Below, piece after piece: positions 40,461 to 48,800 of a stretch of DNA of 64,000 nt. Position 1 is the first letter of the stretch, and the number at the start of each line of letters is the position of its first letter. Position numbers and translations under genes: made by a program. The stretch is from Acidimicrobiaceae bacterium (lineage in GTDB: Bacteria > Actinomycetota > Acidimicrobiia > Acidimicrobiales > Aldehydirespiratoraceae), in contig JAPPMP010000002.1 in assembly GCA_028819005.1 (NCBI GenBank), forward strand, positions 117,033 through 181,032, written 5' to 3'. Under the pieces are notes generated by a model, which saw nothing but the letters and a program-made list of their open reading frames with translations, was not told the DNA's origin and ran no database searches.

Positions 40461-41860
40461 CAGGTTCCGAGCAACAGGAGCAGTCCGATGACGGTGTAGG
40501 CGACCATCACCAGCAGCATCGGATACTGGGAGCGCAACGCAGTTTCACGCGGATACCGGTCGATTGCCCGGTCGTGTGCTGCGATCACCGCAAGCACATG
40601 GCCAATGGCGATCGCAACGGCCTGAACCCAGGCTATCTCAGAGGGACTGACCAGGGTCCAGTTGATCGCATAGTCACGGGTACCGAACAGGTCCCAGCCG
40701 TGACCGAAGGGGTCCGACAGCAGGTTGATCAACAACTGCCCGTCGAGCATGAGGGCACTGAAATAGTGCGCTGCCGCATAGGCCACCACGATGGGCACGA
40801 GCGTCGGGGCGAATTCAATGGCCAGTTCTCGGGTTGAGTCGCCAGTGACGACAGCCATCACTTTGACAGCCAGCGTGTAGAGCAGTGCGACGAAAGCGAC
40901 GATCACGCCCAGACCCAGGGTGTTTGCGAACGTGGCTTCCCAGCCGGTGAGGTCACCGGCCAGATCGAGCCAGATCGAACTGCGCGTGAACCCGTCGAAC
41001 GTCGTGGACCCCAGCACCGTCAAGATGAAAGCGACCGTGTAAACGCCGCCACGCAAGGTTGTGAGTCCCGATAGCGGGGTCCTCAATCGAAGATCTCGGG
41101 CTTGGTCGCGATACAGCGGAGCGATCAGAGAGATCTTTGTGAACAACACGGCAAAACCATCGGCAGAACGGGCCCAACCAAGGCCGAACACAGCCGCGCC
41201 CCCGAGCATCACCGCCGAGTACGCGGTCAAGAAGACTGCGACAGACCGGGGCGAGTCGGTGCTGTGGTAGGCGAGTTCATACCACAGATAGGCGGCGATC
41301 AACCCGACCGCGACCCAGCCGCCGGTCCCGTCTCTGCTCTCATCGCCTGCCGGTGACGGTGGGATCCTGCGGATTCTGGCCTTCATCGACGCGGCGGTGT
41401 CGGCAATCGTCGGGTACGGGTTGAACGCTCGGTACACGTCGCCAACGAGCACCGACACGAGTTGCAGTCCGACCCAGAACCAGATCAGGAACGCGGTCGG
41501 CGCAATGTTCGTCGCCGCGCTGGGCTTCCCCCACCAAGCCGCGAAGATCACCATTCCGAACAGGCCGACTCCGATGATCTTGCAGGCAATCTCCAGGGCC
41601 TTCGCCGGCGATGAGGCCAGCGATACCAGGCGCCGACCCATAGCTGCGGCAACGAGCCGCGGTTTGTCCCAGAAGGTTCCGAGCGCAACGAACGAAACGA
41701 TCACCGAGAACGCGGCGGCCCAGGCCATCTGCCATGCCGGCAACGGCAGATCGGTGCGGCTCCCGGTGCCGTGTGCCGACGCCGGCAGCGCCGCGCCCAA
41801 CACCGACACACCCACGATCACCGGTGCGACTATCAACGGTGGGAGCCATCGTCGGTTCAT
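40460..41860 (-). CDS. Polytopic membrane protein of unknown function
   Basis: A 466-aa protein with a cleavable-looking N-terminal segment (VGVSVLGAALPASAHG) and about eleven further hydrophobic segments. It resembles actinobacterial proteins that databases label fenitrothion hydrolase, but I see no hydrolase motif and would not use that name as a function. A conserved-looking segment is VGDVYRAFNPYPTIADTAA. I chose ATG 41860 (MNRRWLPPL). It faces the APH-like gene divergently, with about 56 bp between the starts. Confidence 0.6.
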   Translation of the reverse strand: MNRRWLPPLIVAPVIVGVSVLGAALPASAHGTGSRTDLPLPAWQMAWAAAFSVIVSFVALGTFWDKPRLVAAAMGRRLVSLASSPAKALEIACKIIGVGLFGMVIFAAWWGKPSAATNIAPTAFLIWFWVGLQLVSVLVGDVYRAFNPYPTIADTAASMKARIRRIPPSPAGDESRDGTGGWVAVGLIAAYLWYELAYHSTDSPRSVAVFLTAYSAVMLGGAAVFGLGWARSADGFAVLFTKISLIAPLYRDQARDLRLRTPLSGLTTLRGGVYTVAFILTVLGSTTFDGFTRSSIWLDLAGDLTGWEATFANTLGLGVIVAFVALLYTLAVKVMAVVTGDSTRELAIEFAPTLVPIVVAYAAAHYFSALMLDGQLLINLLSDPFGHGWDLFGTRDYAINWTLVSPSEIAWVQAVAIAIGHVLAVIAAHDRAIDRYPRETALRSQYPMLLVMVAYTVIGLLLLLGT

Positions 41861-41916
41861 GAAGTGGCAGGGTAGTCCGGTTCGACAGCCGCTCACGACG
41901 CGGCGAATCTATCGGT

Positions 41917-42987
41917 GTGACCGAATCCGCGAACGACGAGTACAGCGACATGGCGGCACCGCTCGCAGCGTGGTTGACCGAGCGACTTGATGATGTGAAC
42001 CACGTCGAGGTCGGCGCATTCGACCGGCCGAGCGGCGGGTACTCCGCGGAGACCCTGATCGTGCCGATAACGGTGACGACGCCTGCTTCAACCGAAGATC
42101 GAACGGTTGTGCTGCGCCGGGAGATGCCCGAACCCCCCGTCTACCCGGTCCAGGTTCCCGTCGACAACGAGATAGAGATCCAGTGGCGGGTCATGTCAGC
42201 GCTGGCCACCCACGCCGACGTCCCGATCGCCCCGCTGCTCGGATACGAGACTGACCCCGACGTGCTCGGCTCACCGTTTTTCGTGATGGACTTCATCGGC
42301 GGGGACATTCCCCGCGAGGACCCCGCCTACGTGCTCTCGGGCTTCTATGCGGAAGCTGATTCCGCCGCGCGCGAACTCATGGCCACCAGGTGCATCGACG
42401 TCATGGCTGGAGTGCATGCAGTCGACATAGAGACGGCTGATCTGGGCTGGCTGTCGGACAGCGACGTCAACGACGGACATCGCCAGCTCGAGATCTGGCG
42501 GGACTACGCGGAGCGGGAACTCGATGGGCGACCTCACGACTTGATGATGGCGGCATTCGACCGTGTCGCCGATGAACTGCCCAAGACCGACACGACCGTA
42601 CTTGCCTGGGGAGACGCGCGACTCGGCAACGTGATCTGGCAGGACTTCCGACCTGCGTGTCTGACCGACTTCGAAGCCGCTGCTCTGGCGCCGCCCGAGA
42701 TGGACCTCGGTTGGTGTCTGATGTTTGAACAGTGGTCCCACGCGCTAGCCGGCATCGACCTGCTTCCGGGCATTCCGAGCACAGAACTCCAGGTTGAGCA
42801 CTACGTGGCGGTGAGCAACCATGAGGTCGCCGACATCGGTCCCTGGGTCTTGTTCGCGGCCGCGCGCTACGCGGCGATAGTCGTGCGGATCATGAACCGC
42901 TGGGTCGACCGAGGCCTGCTCGACGCAGACCAAACCGTCTACCTCGACCCGATCGCTCCAGTCCTGCGCCCGCTACTGGACGCCTGA
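41917..42987 (+). CDS. Aminoglycoside-phosphotransferase-like kinase
   Basis: A 356-aa protein of the APH/choline-kinase fold. The catalytic and metal motif is LAWGDARLGNVIW followed by LTDFEAAALAPPEMDLGW, the Brenner-like HxD and DxD equivalents (Asp in GDARLGN and DFE). An ATP-lid like segment (TVVLRREMP) lies near residue 65. Actinobacterial members of this branch often sit by acyl-CoA dehydrogenases and probably phosphorylate small hydroxylated metabolites; antibiotic resistance is not implied. The start is at 41917. Confidence 0.8.
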   Translation: MTESANDEYSDMAAPLAAWLTERLDDVNHVEVGAFDRPSGGYSAETLIVPITVTTPASTEDRTVVLRREMPEPPVYPVQVPVDNEIEIQWRVMSALATHADVPIAPLLGYETDPDVLGSPFFVMDFIGGDIPREDPAYVLSGFYAEADSAARELMATRCIDVMAGVHAVDIETADLGWLSDSDVNDGHRQLEIWRDYAERELDGRPHDLMMAAFDRVADELPKTDTTVLAWGDARLGNVIWQDFRPACLTDFEAAALAPPEMDLGWCLMFEQWSHALAGIDLLPGIPSTELQVEHYVAVSNHEVADIGPWVLFAAARYAAIVVRIMNRWVDRGLLDADQTVYLDPIAPVLRPLLDA

Positions 42988-43065
42988 GTCCTCCGGGCGC
43001 CCGACGCAGCGAGAAGGCTTGACAGAACCGTTGCTCAGAGTTATCTTGCGCGAGTCCAAAGCGAG

Positions 43066-43098
43066 ACTGTTTCTTGAGAACGAACTATTTCTTGAGAA
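43066..43098. repeat. Pair of 15-bp direct repeats upstream of a secreted-protein gene
   Basis: ACTGTTTCTTGAGAA (43066-43080) and ACTATTTCTTGAGAA (43084-43098) differ by one base and are spaced 18 bp apart, ending just before the AAGGA ribosome-binding site. They may be an operator or a small duplication. Confidence 0.6.
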
Positions 43099-43110
43099 AA
43101 GGAACTGATG

Positions 43111-43427
43111 ATGATCAAGAAGTTGAAGCGTCGCAGTGTTGCGTTTGTTGCCTTGGTCTTCTTGTTGCTGGTCAATTTCGCCGGTCCAGCGCAGCAGGTT
43201 ACAGGGAGGACAGGATCAGCTGTCAGAGCGGCTGGGTTGTGTCCACGGAGTCCTACTCGGGGCAGGGCAACGATACTATCCACGAACACTGCCTAGAGTC
43301 TTATCCGACGCGGTACGCATATACGTATTTCGCGTTCACAATCTGGACAGGACCTAGGAACTACGGCTCATGGTCAGTGAGAGCCATGCCACTGCTCTCG
43401 GGTAGCGCGGGATGCACGCCGCGATAA
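43111..43427 (+). pseudogene. Frameshifted small secreted protein
   Basis: A strong AAGGA lies seven bases before ATG 43111. The first frame encodes a clear signal peptide (RRSVAFVALVFLLLVNFAG) and then runs into unconvincing sequence with a stop at about 43296. A second frame, shifted by -1, is open through the same area to 43427 and carries a plausible mature part with Cys residues (CQSGWVVSTESYSGQG, HEHCLESYPTRYAY). The simplest reading is one secreted protein of about 105 aa broken by a single indel near 43195-43215. A sequencing error is equally possible. No family is recognised. Confidence 0.55.
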
Positions 43428-43430
43428 TTG

Positions 43431-43946
43431 ATGGGAAGCCTAGGAACGAAGCTTCTTGTCGTTGCGGTCATACCGCTTCTCGTGGTGGCCGGCAGTTGCT
43501 CATCTGACGGGGACCAGACCGTTGACCAGAGTCGGCGAGGCGGCAACGCGGCTGAGGGCTATCCCTTGGAGCGGGCCTTGGTCGCGTGCATTCAAGACCA
43601 GGGCATCGACGCAGAGTTGTTGCCAAACGGGGTTGTTGAAAGCGACAAGAACGGCACGCTGTCGCGTGAGGAATCGCGTGCATTGAGTGATCTGTGCTAC
43701 CAGCGTCTTGAAGACGAGGGATTCATCCTCTACGAGGAACCGAGCGCCGAGTCGATCGAGCGCTCCTACAACGCCTGGGTGGTTTCCCGTGAGTGCCTCA
43801 TCGAAGAGGGAATCCCGATAGGAGAGCTGGTCAGCTTCGAGTCGTACGTTGCGAATCCGGAGTCTGTGGCCAATCTCCTCAGAGCTGCCATTCGTGAACA
43901 CGGCACGGCGTTCGCAGAGGCCTATGAGAAGTGCCCTTGGCGGTGA
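43431..43946 (+). CDS. Putative lipoprotein preceding MacB-like exporter
   Basis: A 171-aa protein with a signal peptide ending VVAGSCSS; the Cys at about residue 23 is a likely lipidation site. The mature part is acidic, with four spaced Cys residues (ALVACIQDQG, LSDLCYQRL, SRECLIEEG, YEKCPWR), suggesting disulfides. It is not a family I recognise. It ends 19 bp before the adaptor gene of an exporter and is probably cotranscribed with it, so it may be an accessory subunit or a substrate-binding component. Confidence 0.65.
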   Translation: MGSLGTKLLVVAVIPLLVVAGSCSSDGDQTVDQSRRGGNAAEGYPLERALVACIQDQGIDAELLPNGVVESDKNGTLSREESRALSDLCYQRLEDEGFILYEEPSAESIERSYNAWVVSRECLIEEGIPIGELVSFESYVANPESVANLLRAAIREHGTAFAEAYEKCPWR

Positions 43947-43965
43947 ACGAGCAGGCTCGATCAGC

Positions 43966-45027
43966 ATGGTAGGAAGATCTCCTATCCGAGTGCTGTTGTT
44001 GGCGCTCGCCGTAGCGGCGGCGGGTGGAGCGGGGTACTGGGCGGGCCAACAGTTCGGCAGCGAAGTCGACAATGCCGGAAGCGAGACTCCCGAGCCGGTG
44101 ACGGCCACGGCGCGAACGGGCACATTGGGGGAGGAGTACCCCGTACCGATCAGCCTGGAATGGACCCAGGACCTGTCGCTGCCGTTCCTGGGAGACACTG
44201 GGGTGGTCACGGCCCTGAAAGCCGAAGCCGGTGGTTTCGCCAGTGTCGACTCAGGGGCAGTGATCGGCACGGTCGACGGCCAGCCGGTCGTCGTCCTGGA
44301 AGGCGAGCATCCCGCGTATCGCCTCATGGCGCTCGGCGTTTCCGGAGACGACATCGCGCAGCTTCAGGATCATCTGGTCGCCGCGGGCCACCTGGCCGTT
44401 GCCGACGCCAACGGATTCTTCGGGCCGACAACGGCGCAAGCCGTACGAGAATGGTGGGAGACAACCGTGGGCTGGGACCGCGACACCGTGCCGGTCGGAA
44501 GCGTCATATTCGCAGGCGATCTGCCGAGACTGCTTTCCACGGACCCGTCCGTTCGGCTCGGCGAACTCATTTCGACAGGCGCTCCCTTCCTCGTGGGGGT
44601 GTCCTCGAATCCGGTTGCGACCGTGACGCTCACCGAAATCCAAGAACAGCGCTACCGAGCCGAAACAGCGACGTTCACCGTCAACGACCCGACCGGCGCG
44701 GACGTCGAGATGACCGTGCTCGGGACTCGGATTCGGGACCGTGCCACGGAGATTGAACTTGCGCCGGCGTCCGGCCGGTTCGACGAATGGCCGGGGTTGA
44801 CGTTGTCGGAGGGGAATCCGACGCGGCTCAGCGGACGAATGGTCGTGACGCCGCCCACGGAGGGGACGATCGTGCCTTTGGCGGCACTCAACGACCTAGT
44901 AGAGTCCGGTGCGACACTTCGGCTCGCCGACGGCACGGCGGCAGAGGTCGAGGTCCTCGCCATTGTCGGCGGCCTGGCCATAGTCGATCCGCTTGCGCCC
45001 GGCGCCGCGGTAGTCGTAGACCAGTGA
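43966..45027 (+). CDS. Periplasmic adaptor (HlyD-like) with peptidoglycan-binding domain
   Basis: A 353-aa membrane-anchored protein. It has an N-terminal membrane segment (VLLLALAVAAAGGAGYWAG), a beta-rich adaptor region, and a peptidoglycan-binding type 1 segment (IAQLQDHLVAAGHLAVADANGFFGP and TTAQAVREWW) at about 130-165. The C-terminal part (VPLAALNDLVESGATLRLADG, then VEVLAIVGGLAIVDPLAPG) is the membrane-proximal adaptor domain. This architecture is typical of actinobacterial MacA-like partners. GTGA overlap with the ATPase gene couples the two. Confidence 0.82.
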   Translation: MVGRSPIRVLLLALAVAAAGGAGYWAGQQFGSEVDNAGSETPEPVTATARTGTLGEEYPVPISLEWTQDLSLPFLGDTGVVTALKAEAGGFASVDSGAVIGTVDGQPVVVLEGEHPAYRLMALGVSGDDIAQLQDHLVAAGHLAVADANGFFGPTTAQAVREWWETTVGWDRDTVPVGSVIFAGDLPRLLSTDPSVRLGELISTGAPFLVGVSSNPVATVTLTEIQEQRYRAETATFTVNDPTGADVEMTVLGTRIRDRATEIELAPASGRFDEWPGLTLSEGNPTRLSGRMVVTPPTEGTIVPLAALNDLVESGATLRLADGTAAEVEVLAIVGGLAIVDPLAPGAAVVVDQ

Positions 45028-45689
45028 GTCCGTCCGTCGGGCCGACCGCCGAAGCCCGAGGTCTCCGCTTCCGATTTGATCCGGCCGGCGATTGGCTGTT
45101 CCACGACCTCGATATCGAGTTCCCCGCCCGATCCGTCTCGGCGGTCACAGGGCGATCGGGATCGGGCAAGTCGACCCTGTTGAACCTCTTCGGTCTCTTG
45201 TTGTCGCCCAACGACGGGCAGATCAAGATCGCCGGTCGAACGACGGAGACGATGTCGGATTTTTCCAGGTCGATGCTGCGGGCAACCCACATCGGCTTCT
45301 TGTTCCAAGACGCTCTTCTCGATCCGACGCGGACAGTGTTCGACAACATCGCCGAGGGGGCGCTCTTCGCCGGGCTGTCAACTCGCCGGTTCAGGGCACG
45401 AGCTCGAGACCTGTTGCGAGAGGTGGACCTTGACACCGACCTTCTGTCGGGGCGCCTGCCCGCGACCATCTCGGGCGGTCAAGCCCAACGGGTCGCGCTG
45501 TGCCGGGCTTTGATCAAACAACCCTCAATCGTGCTCGCCGACGAACCCACCGGGAATCTCGACGCTGAGAGTTCGGGCATCGTGATGGAACTGCTCAGCA
45601 ACGCTGCTCGGTCCGGTGCCGCGGTGATCATCGCAACCCACGACGACGCGGTGATCCAATACGCCGACCGCGTGGTGTCACTCGACTGA
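45024..45689 (+). CDS. MacB/LolD-type ABC transporter ATPase
   Basis: A 221-aa ATPase. Walker A is GRSGSGKSTLL, the signature ISGGQAQRVALCRAL, Walker B IVLADEPTGNLD, and the H-loop IIATHDD. The Q-loop is IGFLFQDALLDP. The GNLD after Walker B is usual for the MacB/LolD/FtsE group. The start is the GTG at 45024, overlapping the adaptor stop. The permease follows 4 bp after its stop. Confidence 0.92.
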   Translation: MSPSVGPTAEARGLRFRFDPAGDWLFHDLDIEFPARSVSAVTGRSGSGKSTLLNLFGLLLSPNDGQIKIAGRTTETMSDFSRSMLRATHIGFLFQDALLDPTRTVFDNIAEGALFAGLSTRRFRARARDLLREVDLDTDLLSGRLPATISGGQAQRVALCRALIKQPSIVLADEPTGNLDAESSGIVMELLSNAARSGAAVIIATHDDAVIQYADRVVSLD

Positions 45690-45693
45690 CAAC

Positions 45694-46773
45694 ATGGCTA
45701 ACACGCAGCACCATCGCCGGACAAGCCTGGTCAGGCTAACCCGTGAGGCGCTGGCGATCCTGGCAGCTCGACGCACGGTTACCGCGATCGTGATGCTGAT
45801 CGCCGCTGTCGGAGCGTTCATTCCGCTCGCCATCAGCGCCGGGGCCCAGAATGCACGATCCGATGCGTTGACCGCTCTAGACCGCCCGGAGCAGCGAATC
45901 GTCAGGATCACGGACAACGAGTTCGATCAGCCGAGCGCGACCCTCGACCCCGCGACGGTCTCACAACTGCGCGAGCTGTCGATCGTGGACAACCTGATCG
46001 CGCTCGGGACAGTCCAGGACACCAGACCCGCTGCGGGTTGGCCGACCAGCGAGCGAATCCCGATGGTCGACGTCCTGTCAGTCGACGGGGGGCAAGACGA
46101 CCCGTGCGGATCAGTTAGGCTGCCGCAAACCCATCGCGGCTCGACCAGAACGCTGCATCTCGCGCTTGAACCCGCGTTCATCGCAGTAGTCGGCCAACGA
46201 CAAACCGAGGCGCACCCGTTCGCCGACCCAGGTTTGGCAACCCGCAGCATATGTGACTGGACCTCTGCCCGACGGATCCTAGCACTGGTCGACGAACCCG
46301 CCTCTGTGCAACGGCTGGTCGGTCTCGTTGGTTCCTTCGGCGGCCTCAACCTCAGCGTCTCAGTGCCAGATGATCTCGAGGAACTCCGCCAGGACGTCGC
46401 CACCGGACTCAGTGACTCCGCCCGGCAACTCAGGAATCTCGCGATGCTCGGTGCAGGATTCCTGGTCGGAGCGACCACCTTCGCAACCAACACGGCCCAA
46501 ACCCGTCACATGGCACGACGACGGGCCCTCGGCGCCACCCGCTCAGACGTCGCCATCCTCATCCTTGCCCAGGTCGGGGCATCGGTGGTGGCCGGAGTTC
46601 TCATCGCCGTCAGCGCTTTCACCGCCGGCGATGCAATCCTGCACTACCCCATCGCCTGGTCGCTGGTCATGGCCGTCGCCGTCAACATCGGTCTGACAAG
46701 CCTGCTGGCGTCCCTTCCTGTGGCGTTGATCGCAGCCAACCGCGACCCCGCCCGAGTTCTCAGAGTCCCCTGA
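45694..46773 (+). CDS. MacB/FtsX-like permease
   Basis: A 359-aa permease with one N-terminal helix (TVTAIVMLIAAVGAFIPLAIS), an extracytoplasmic domain of about 190 residues, and three C-terminal helices starting at LAMLGAGFLVGATTFATN. The cytoplasmic segment ARRRALGATRSDVAILI between helices 2 and 3 is the characteristic coupling motif of FtsX/MacB permeases. With the adaptor and ATPase it would form a tripartite-like or mechanotransmitting exporter in a single-membrane cell. Confidence 0.85.
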   Translation: MANTQHHRRTSLVRLTREALAILAARRTVTAIVMLIAAVGAFIPLAISAGAQNARSDALTALDRPEQRIVRITDNEFDQPSATLDPATVSQLRELSIVDNLIALGTVQDTRPAAGWPTSERIPMVDVLSVDGGQDDPCGSVRLPQTHRGSTRTLHLALEPAFIAVVGQRQTEAHPFADPGLATRSICDWTSARRILALVDEPASVQRLVGLVGSFGGLNLSVSVPDDLEELRQDVATGLSDSARQLRNLAMLGAGFLVGATTFATNTAQTRHMARRRALGATRSDVAILILAQVGASVVAGVLIAVSAFTAGDAILHYPIAWSLVMAVAVNIGLTSLLASLPVALIAANRDPARVLRVP

Positions 46774-46828
46774 ACCCGAACCGACCTGCCTTGTCGCCGG
46801 CGGTCTCTGAGCGATCTGCGTACCGTCG

Positions 46829-46981
46829 TCACAAATCGAACACTGGCAGTACTTCGATGCCGAACTCGTGGCCAGATGAGATGGTCTCGGCGGGAATCTC
46901 CAAGGGGTCCGACCATGAGACCGAGGCATTATCCGTGTCGCCCAACGCGGGCGGACCGAAGAGAGCGACAGCAGGACACAG
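46829..46981 (-). pseudogene. Possible gene remnant cut by IS630
   Basis: A minus-strand frame of about 50 codons ends at a stop at 46831-46829 and runs upstream right to the IS630 left end. The peptide (FGPPALGDTDNASVSWSD, then GHEFGIEVLPVFDL) has good composition but matches no family I know. I read it as the C-terminal end of a gene interrupted by the insertion. Confidence 0.3.
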
Positions 46982-46982
46982 C

Positions 46983-47594
46983 TAGTGGTGTGTCTTTGGT
47001 TGTTTTGCGGGGTAGTGTGTGGGGATGAGTTTGGCTGCGGTTGCGTTGGAGGTGTCTGAGGGGGATCGGGGGGTGTTGGAGCGTTTGGCGCGTTCGGGGA
47101 GCGTGTCGGCTCGGTCGTCCCGTCAGGCGCGGGTGCTGTTGTTGGCGTCTGATGGTGTGGCCAACGAGGAGATCGCGCGGCGCTGCGGGGTGGCTCCGAA
47201 CACGGTGAGGGCGTGGCGGCGCGGGTTTGACGTTGGGGGTGTGGGGTGGCTGGGCACCGCGGTGGGCGGCCGCGGCCCGGCCCGGTCGCTGGACGCGGGG
47301 CGGGTGTCGGCGATAGTGGCCGATACTTTGTTCGAGGAGCCCCCCGACGGGTCGGCTTGCTGGTCGACGCGGCTGATGGGCGAGCGCCACGGCGTCGGCA
47401 AGGACATCGTGGCGCGCGTGTGGCGCGAGCACGGGCTGCGCCCCTGGCGCCAAGACGTCTACAAGCTGTCCCGGGACCCGGACTTCGAGGCCGAGCTCGT
47501 TGATGTCGTCGGCCTGTATTTGGACCCGCCCGAGGCCGCAGCGGTGTTCGCGTTCGACGAGAAGACCCAGGTCCAGGCCCTGGACCAGTTCGCT
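46983..47594 (+). mobile_element. Truncated IS630-family element
   Basis: The left end probably starts at the TA at 46983-46984, the usual IS630 target, followed by gtggtgtgtctttggttg as the likely terminal repeat. The element holds the transposase 5' part and stops abruptly near 47590, where a metalloprotease fragment begins. No right end is visible. Confidence 0.7.
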
Positions 47595-47597
47595 TGA
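47025..47597 (+). pseudogene. IS630 family transposase, 3'-truncated
   Basis: About 190 codons remain. The N-terminal helix-turn-helix is clear (ANEEIARRCGVAPNTVRAWRRG), followed by GTAVGGRGPARSLD and the winged-helix part WSTRLMGERHGVGKDIVARVW. The first catalytic Asp is in FAFDEKTQVQALD. The chain then ends after three foreign residues, so the second Asp and the Glu of the DDE triad are missing and the protein cannot be active. The start is ATG 47025 after a GGGG. Confidence 0.85.
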
Positions 47598-48006
47598 CTT
47601 TCAATGGTCCGGGAATGAGAATGCCCACGTATTTTGGCAAGGCGACGCTTGCGATACGGCCCCCAACGACAGTCTTTGGATCATGACGGACGACATTCCT
47701 GTTTTGGGGCGCGAGAACACATGCTTTGAAGACGGCGCAATTATCAAGTCGACGATACGGTTCGACACTGATGGACCGTCGTGGTACACGGGAGTCTCGA
47801 CATCTGTACCTTCTGGAAAGTCAGATGCGCGATCGGTGGCAATCCACGAATTCGGCCATGCCGCGGGTTTCAAGGGTCACTTCGAGGGCACGTCCCTTTG
47901 CAGTGGTTCGATCCGCCAGACCATGTGTCCGACACTACCGAGCGGAACCTCCTACATGAGAACCCTGGAATCTCATGACAAACACACCATCGTGTCGGCA
48001 TATTAG
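47590..48006 (+). pseudogene. Matrixin-like zinc metalloprotease, C-terminal remnant
   Basis: An open frame continues from the IS junction to TAG 48006 and encodes about 135 residues. It contains the full zincin motif HEFGHAAGFKGH (bases 47845-47880), which fits HExxHxxGxxxH, and a later Met in RQTMCPTL that suits the Met-turn. Upstream residues (VFWQGDACDT, DSLWIMTDD) look like the N-terminal part of a matrixin-like domain. The start, signal peptide and propeptide are gone, displaced by the truncated IS630. Confidence 0.72.
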
Positions 48007-48063
48007 GCAACCGGTTCGCGTTCAACCCCAAGCTGTCCGTTCTAAGTCGGTTGGATTCGGGTC

Positions 48064-48531
48064 GTGAGCGAAATACAGGACGCGGTTGTTCGACATCTGT
48101 CTGTCCGGTTGCTTCTGGGCAGCATCGTTTTGGCTGTGTTCTGTTTGAGCGCATGTGGCGGTCAGACCGATTCTGGTATTCCCGAAATCGCCGGGACTGA
48201 TCCCGGTGTTCTCGAAGTCGCTGATGATGCATACTTGGTGCCTGCCGAGTTTCCGGAGTGTCGGTGGCAAGGAGACGTTGACTCAATTTTGGCGGAGGGG
48301 TACGGGTTCCCGACAGCTCACGAGGCTCTCCTCGAAGAAAAGGAACTCTACTATGACAACTTTGTGGTTATCGATCAGACCGACGACACTGTGATCTGGG
48401 AAATGAGCGATGCGCGGGGCACCCGCGCGGGCACGGTAACCGCAAGCAAATCCAGTTCGGGACTGTGGGCGGTGCATACTGCTGTGTTTTGTATACCAAG
48501 CCGAAAAGCAGCAAAGCTGGACCGCGAGTAG
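48064..48531 (+). CDS. Putative lipoprotein of unknown function
   Basis: A 155-aa protein with a signal peptide (LLLGSIVLAVFCLSACGG) ending in a perfect lipobox LSAC. The mature part is acidic and ends in a basic tail (CIPSRKAAKLDRE). No family is recognised. GTG 48064 is the longest start; a later start nearer the hydrophobic core is possible. It may be an independent gene that survived the decay around it. Confidence 0.6.
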   Translation: MSEIQDAVVRHLSVRLLLGSIVLAVFCLSACGGQTDSGIPEIAGTDPGVLEVADDAYLVPAEFPECRWQGDVDSILAEGYGFPTAHEALLEEKELYYDNFVVIDQTDDTVIWEMSDARGTRAGTVTASKSSSGLWAVHTAVFCIPSRKAAKLDRE

Positions 48532-48584
48532 TGCCTGGTTAACCCTGCCGGGGTCGGACGACGATTCACCACTTGCAGCCTCCT

Positions 48585-48713
48585 TTATCTCGGGGCAACC
48601 TTGTTGATCCAGCTGGCGAGGAGGTTCTCCCAGCGGGTTTGGTTGAATCGGGCGAAGTCGGAGTCGGCGCTCAGGATCGTGAGGCCGCTCTCGATCGCCA
48701 GCGCGGCCAACAT
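48585..48713 (-). pseudogene. VapC-type PIN toxin, C-terminal fragment
   Basis: The minus strand from ATG 48713 to TAA 48585 encodes 42 residues with ALAIESGLTILSADSDFARF and RWENLL, the end of a PIN domain with the late acidic residues (SADSDF). The N-terminal half with the first active-site Asp is absent, and no VapB gene is nearby. It is a remnant. Confidence 0.65.
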
Positions 48714-48800
48714 CGCATATCCGGATCTGGAAGAATAAGAGAGCGGCAGGCTAACTCTCCAACCCCGATACGGATCCGATTGTTCCGGTTCTCGCCCCCT

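Noticed and set aside
40460-41860. Naming the membrane protein fenitrothion hydrolase
   Set aside because: Only a remembered database label supports it; no hydrolase active site can be seen in this polytopic protein.
41917-42987. Antibiotic-resistance aminoglycoside kinase
   Set aside because: The fold matches, but sequence and context resemble the broad metabolic APH-like group, so resistance is not supported.
43195-43215. Programmed -1 frameshift in the small secreted gene
   Set aside because: No slippery heptamer or clear downstream structure is visible; mutation or sequencing error is simpler.
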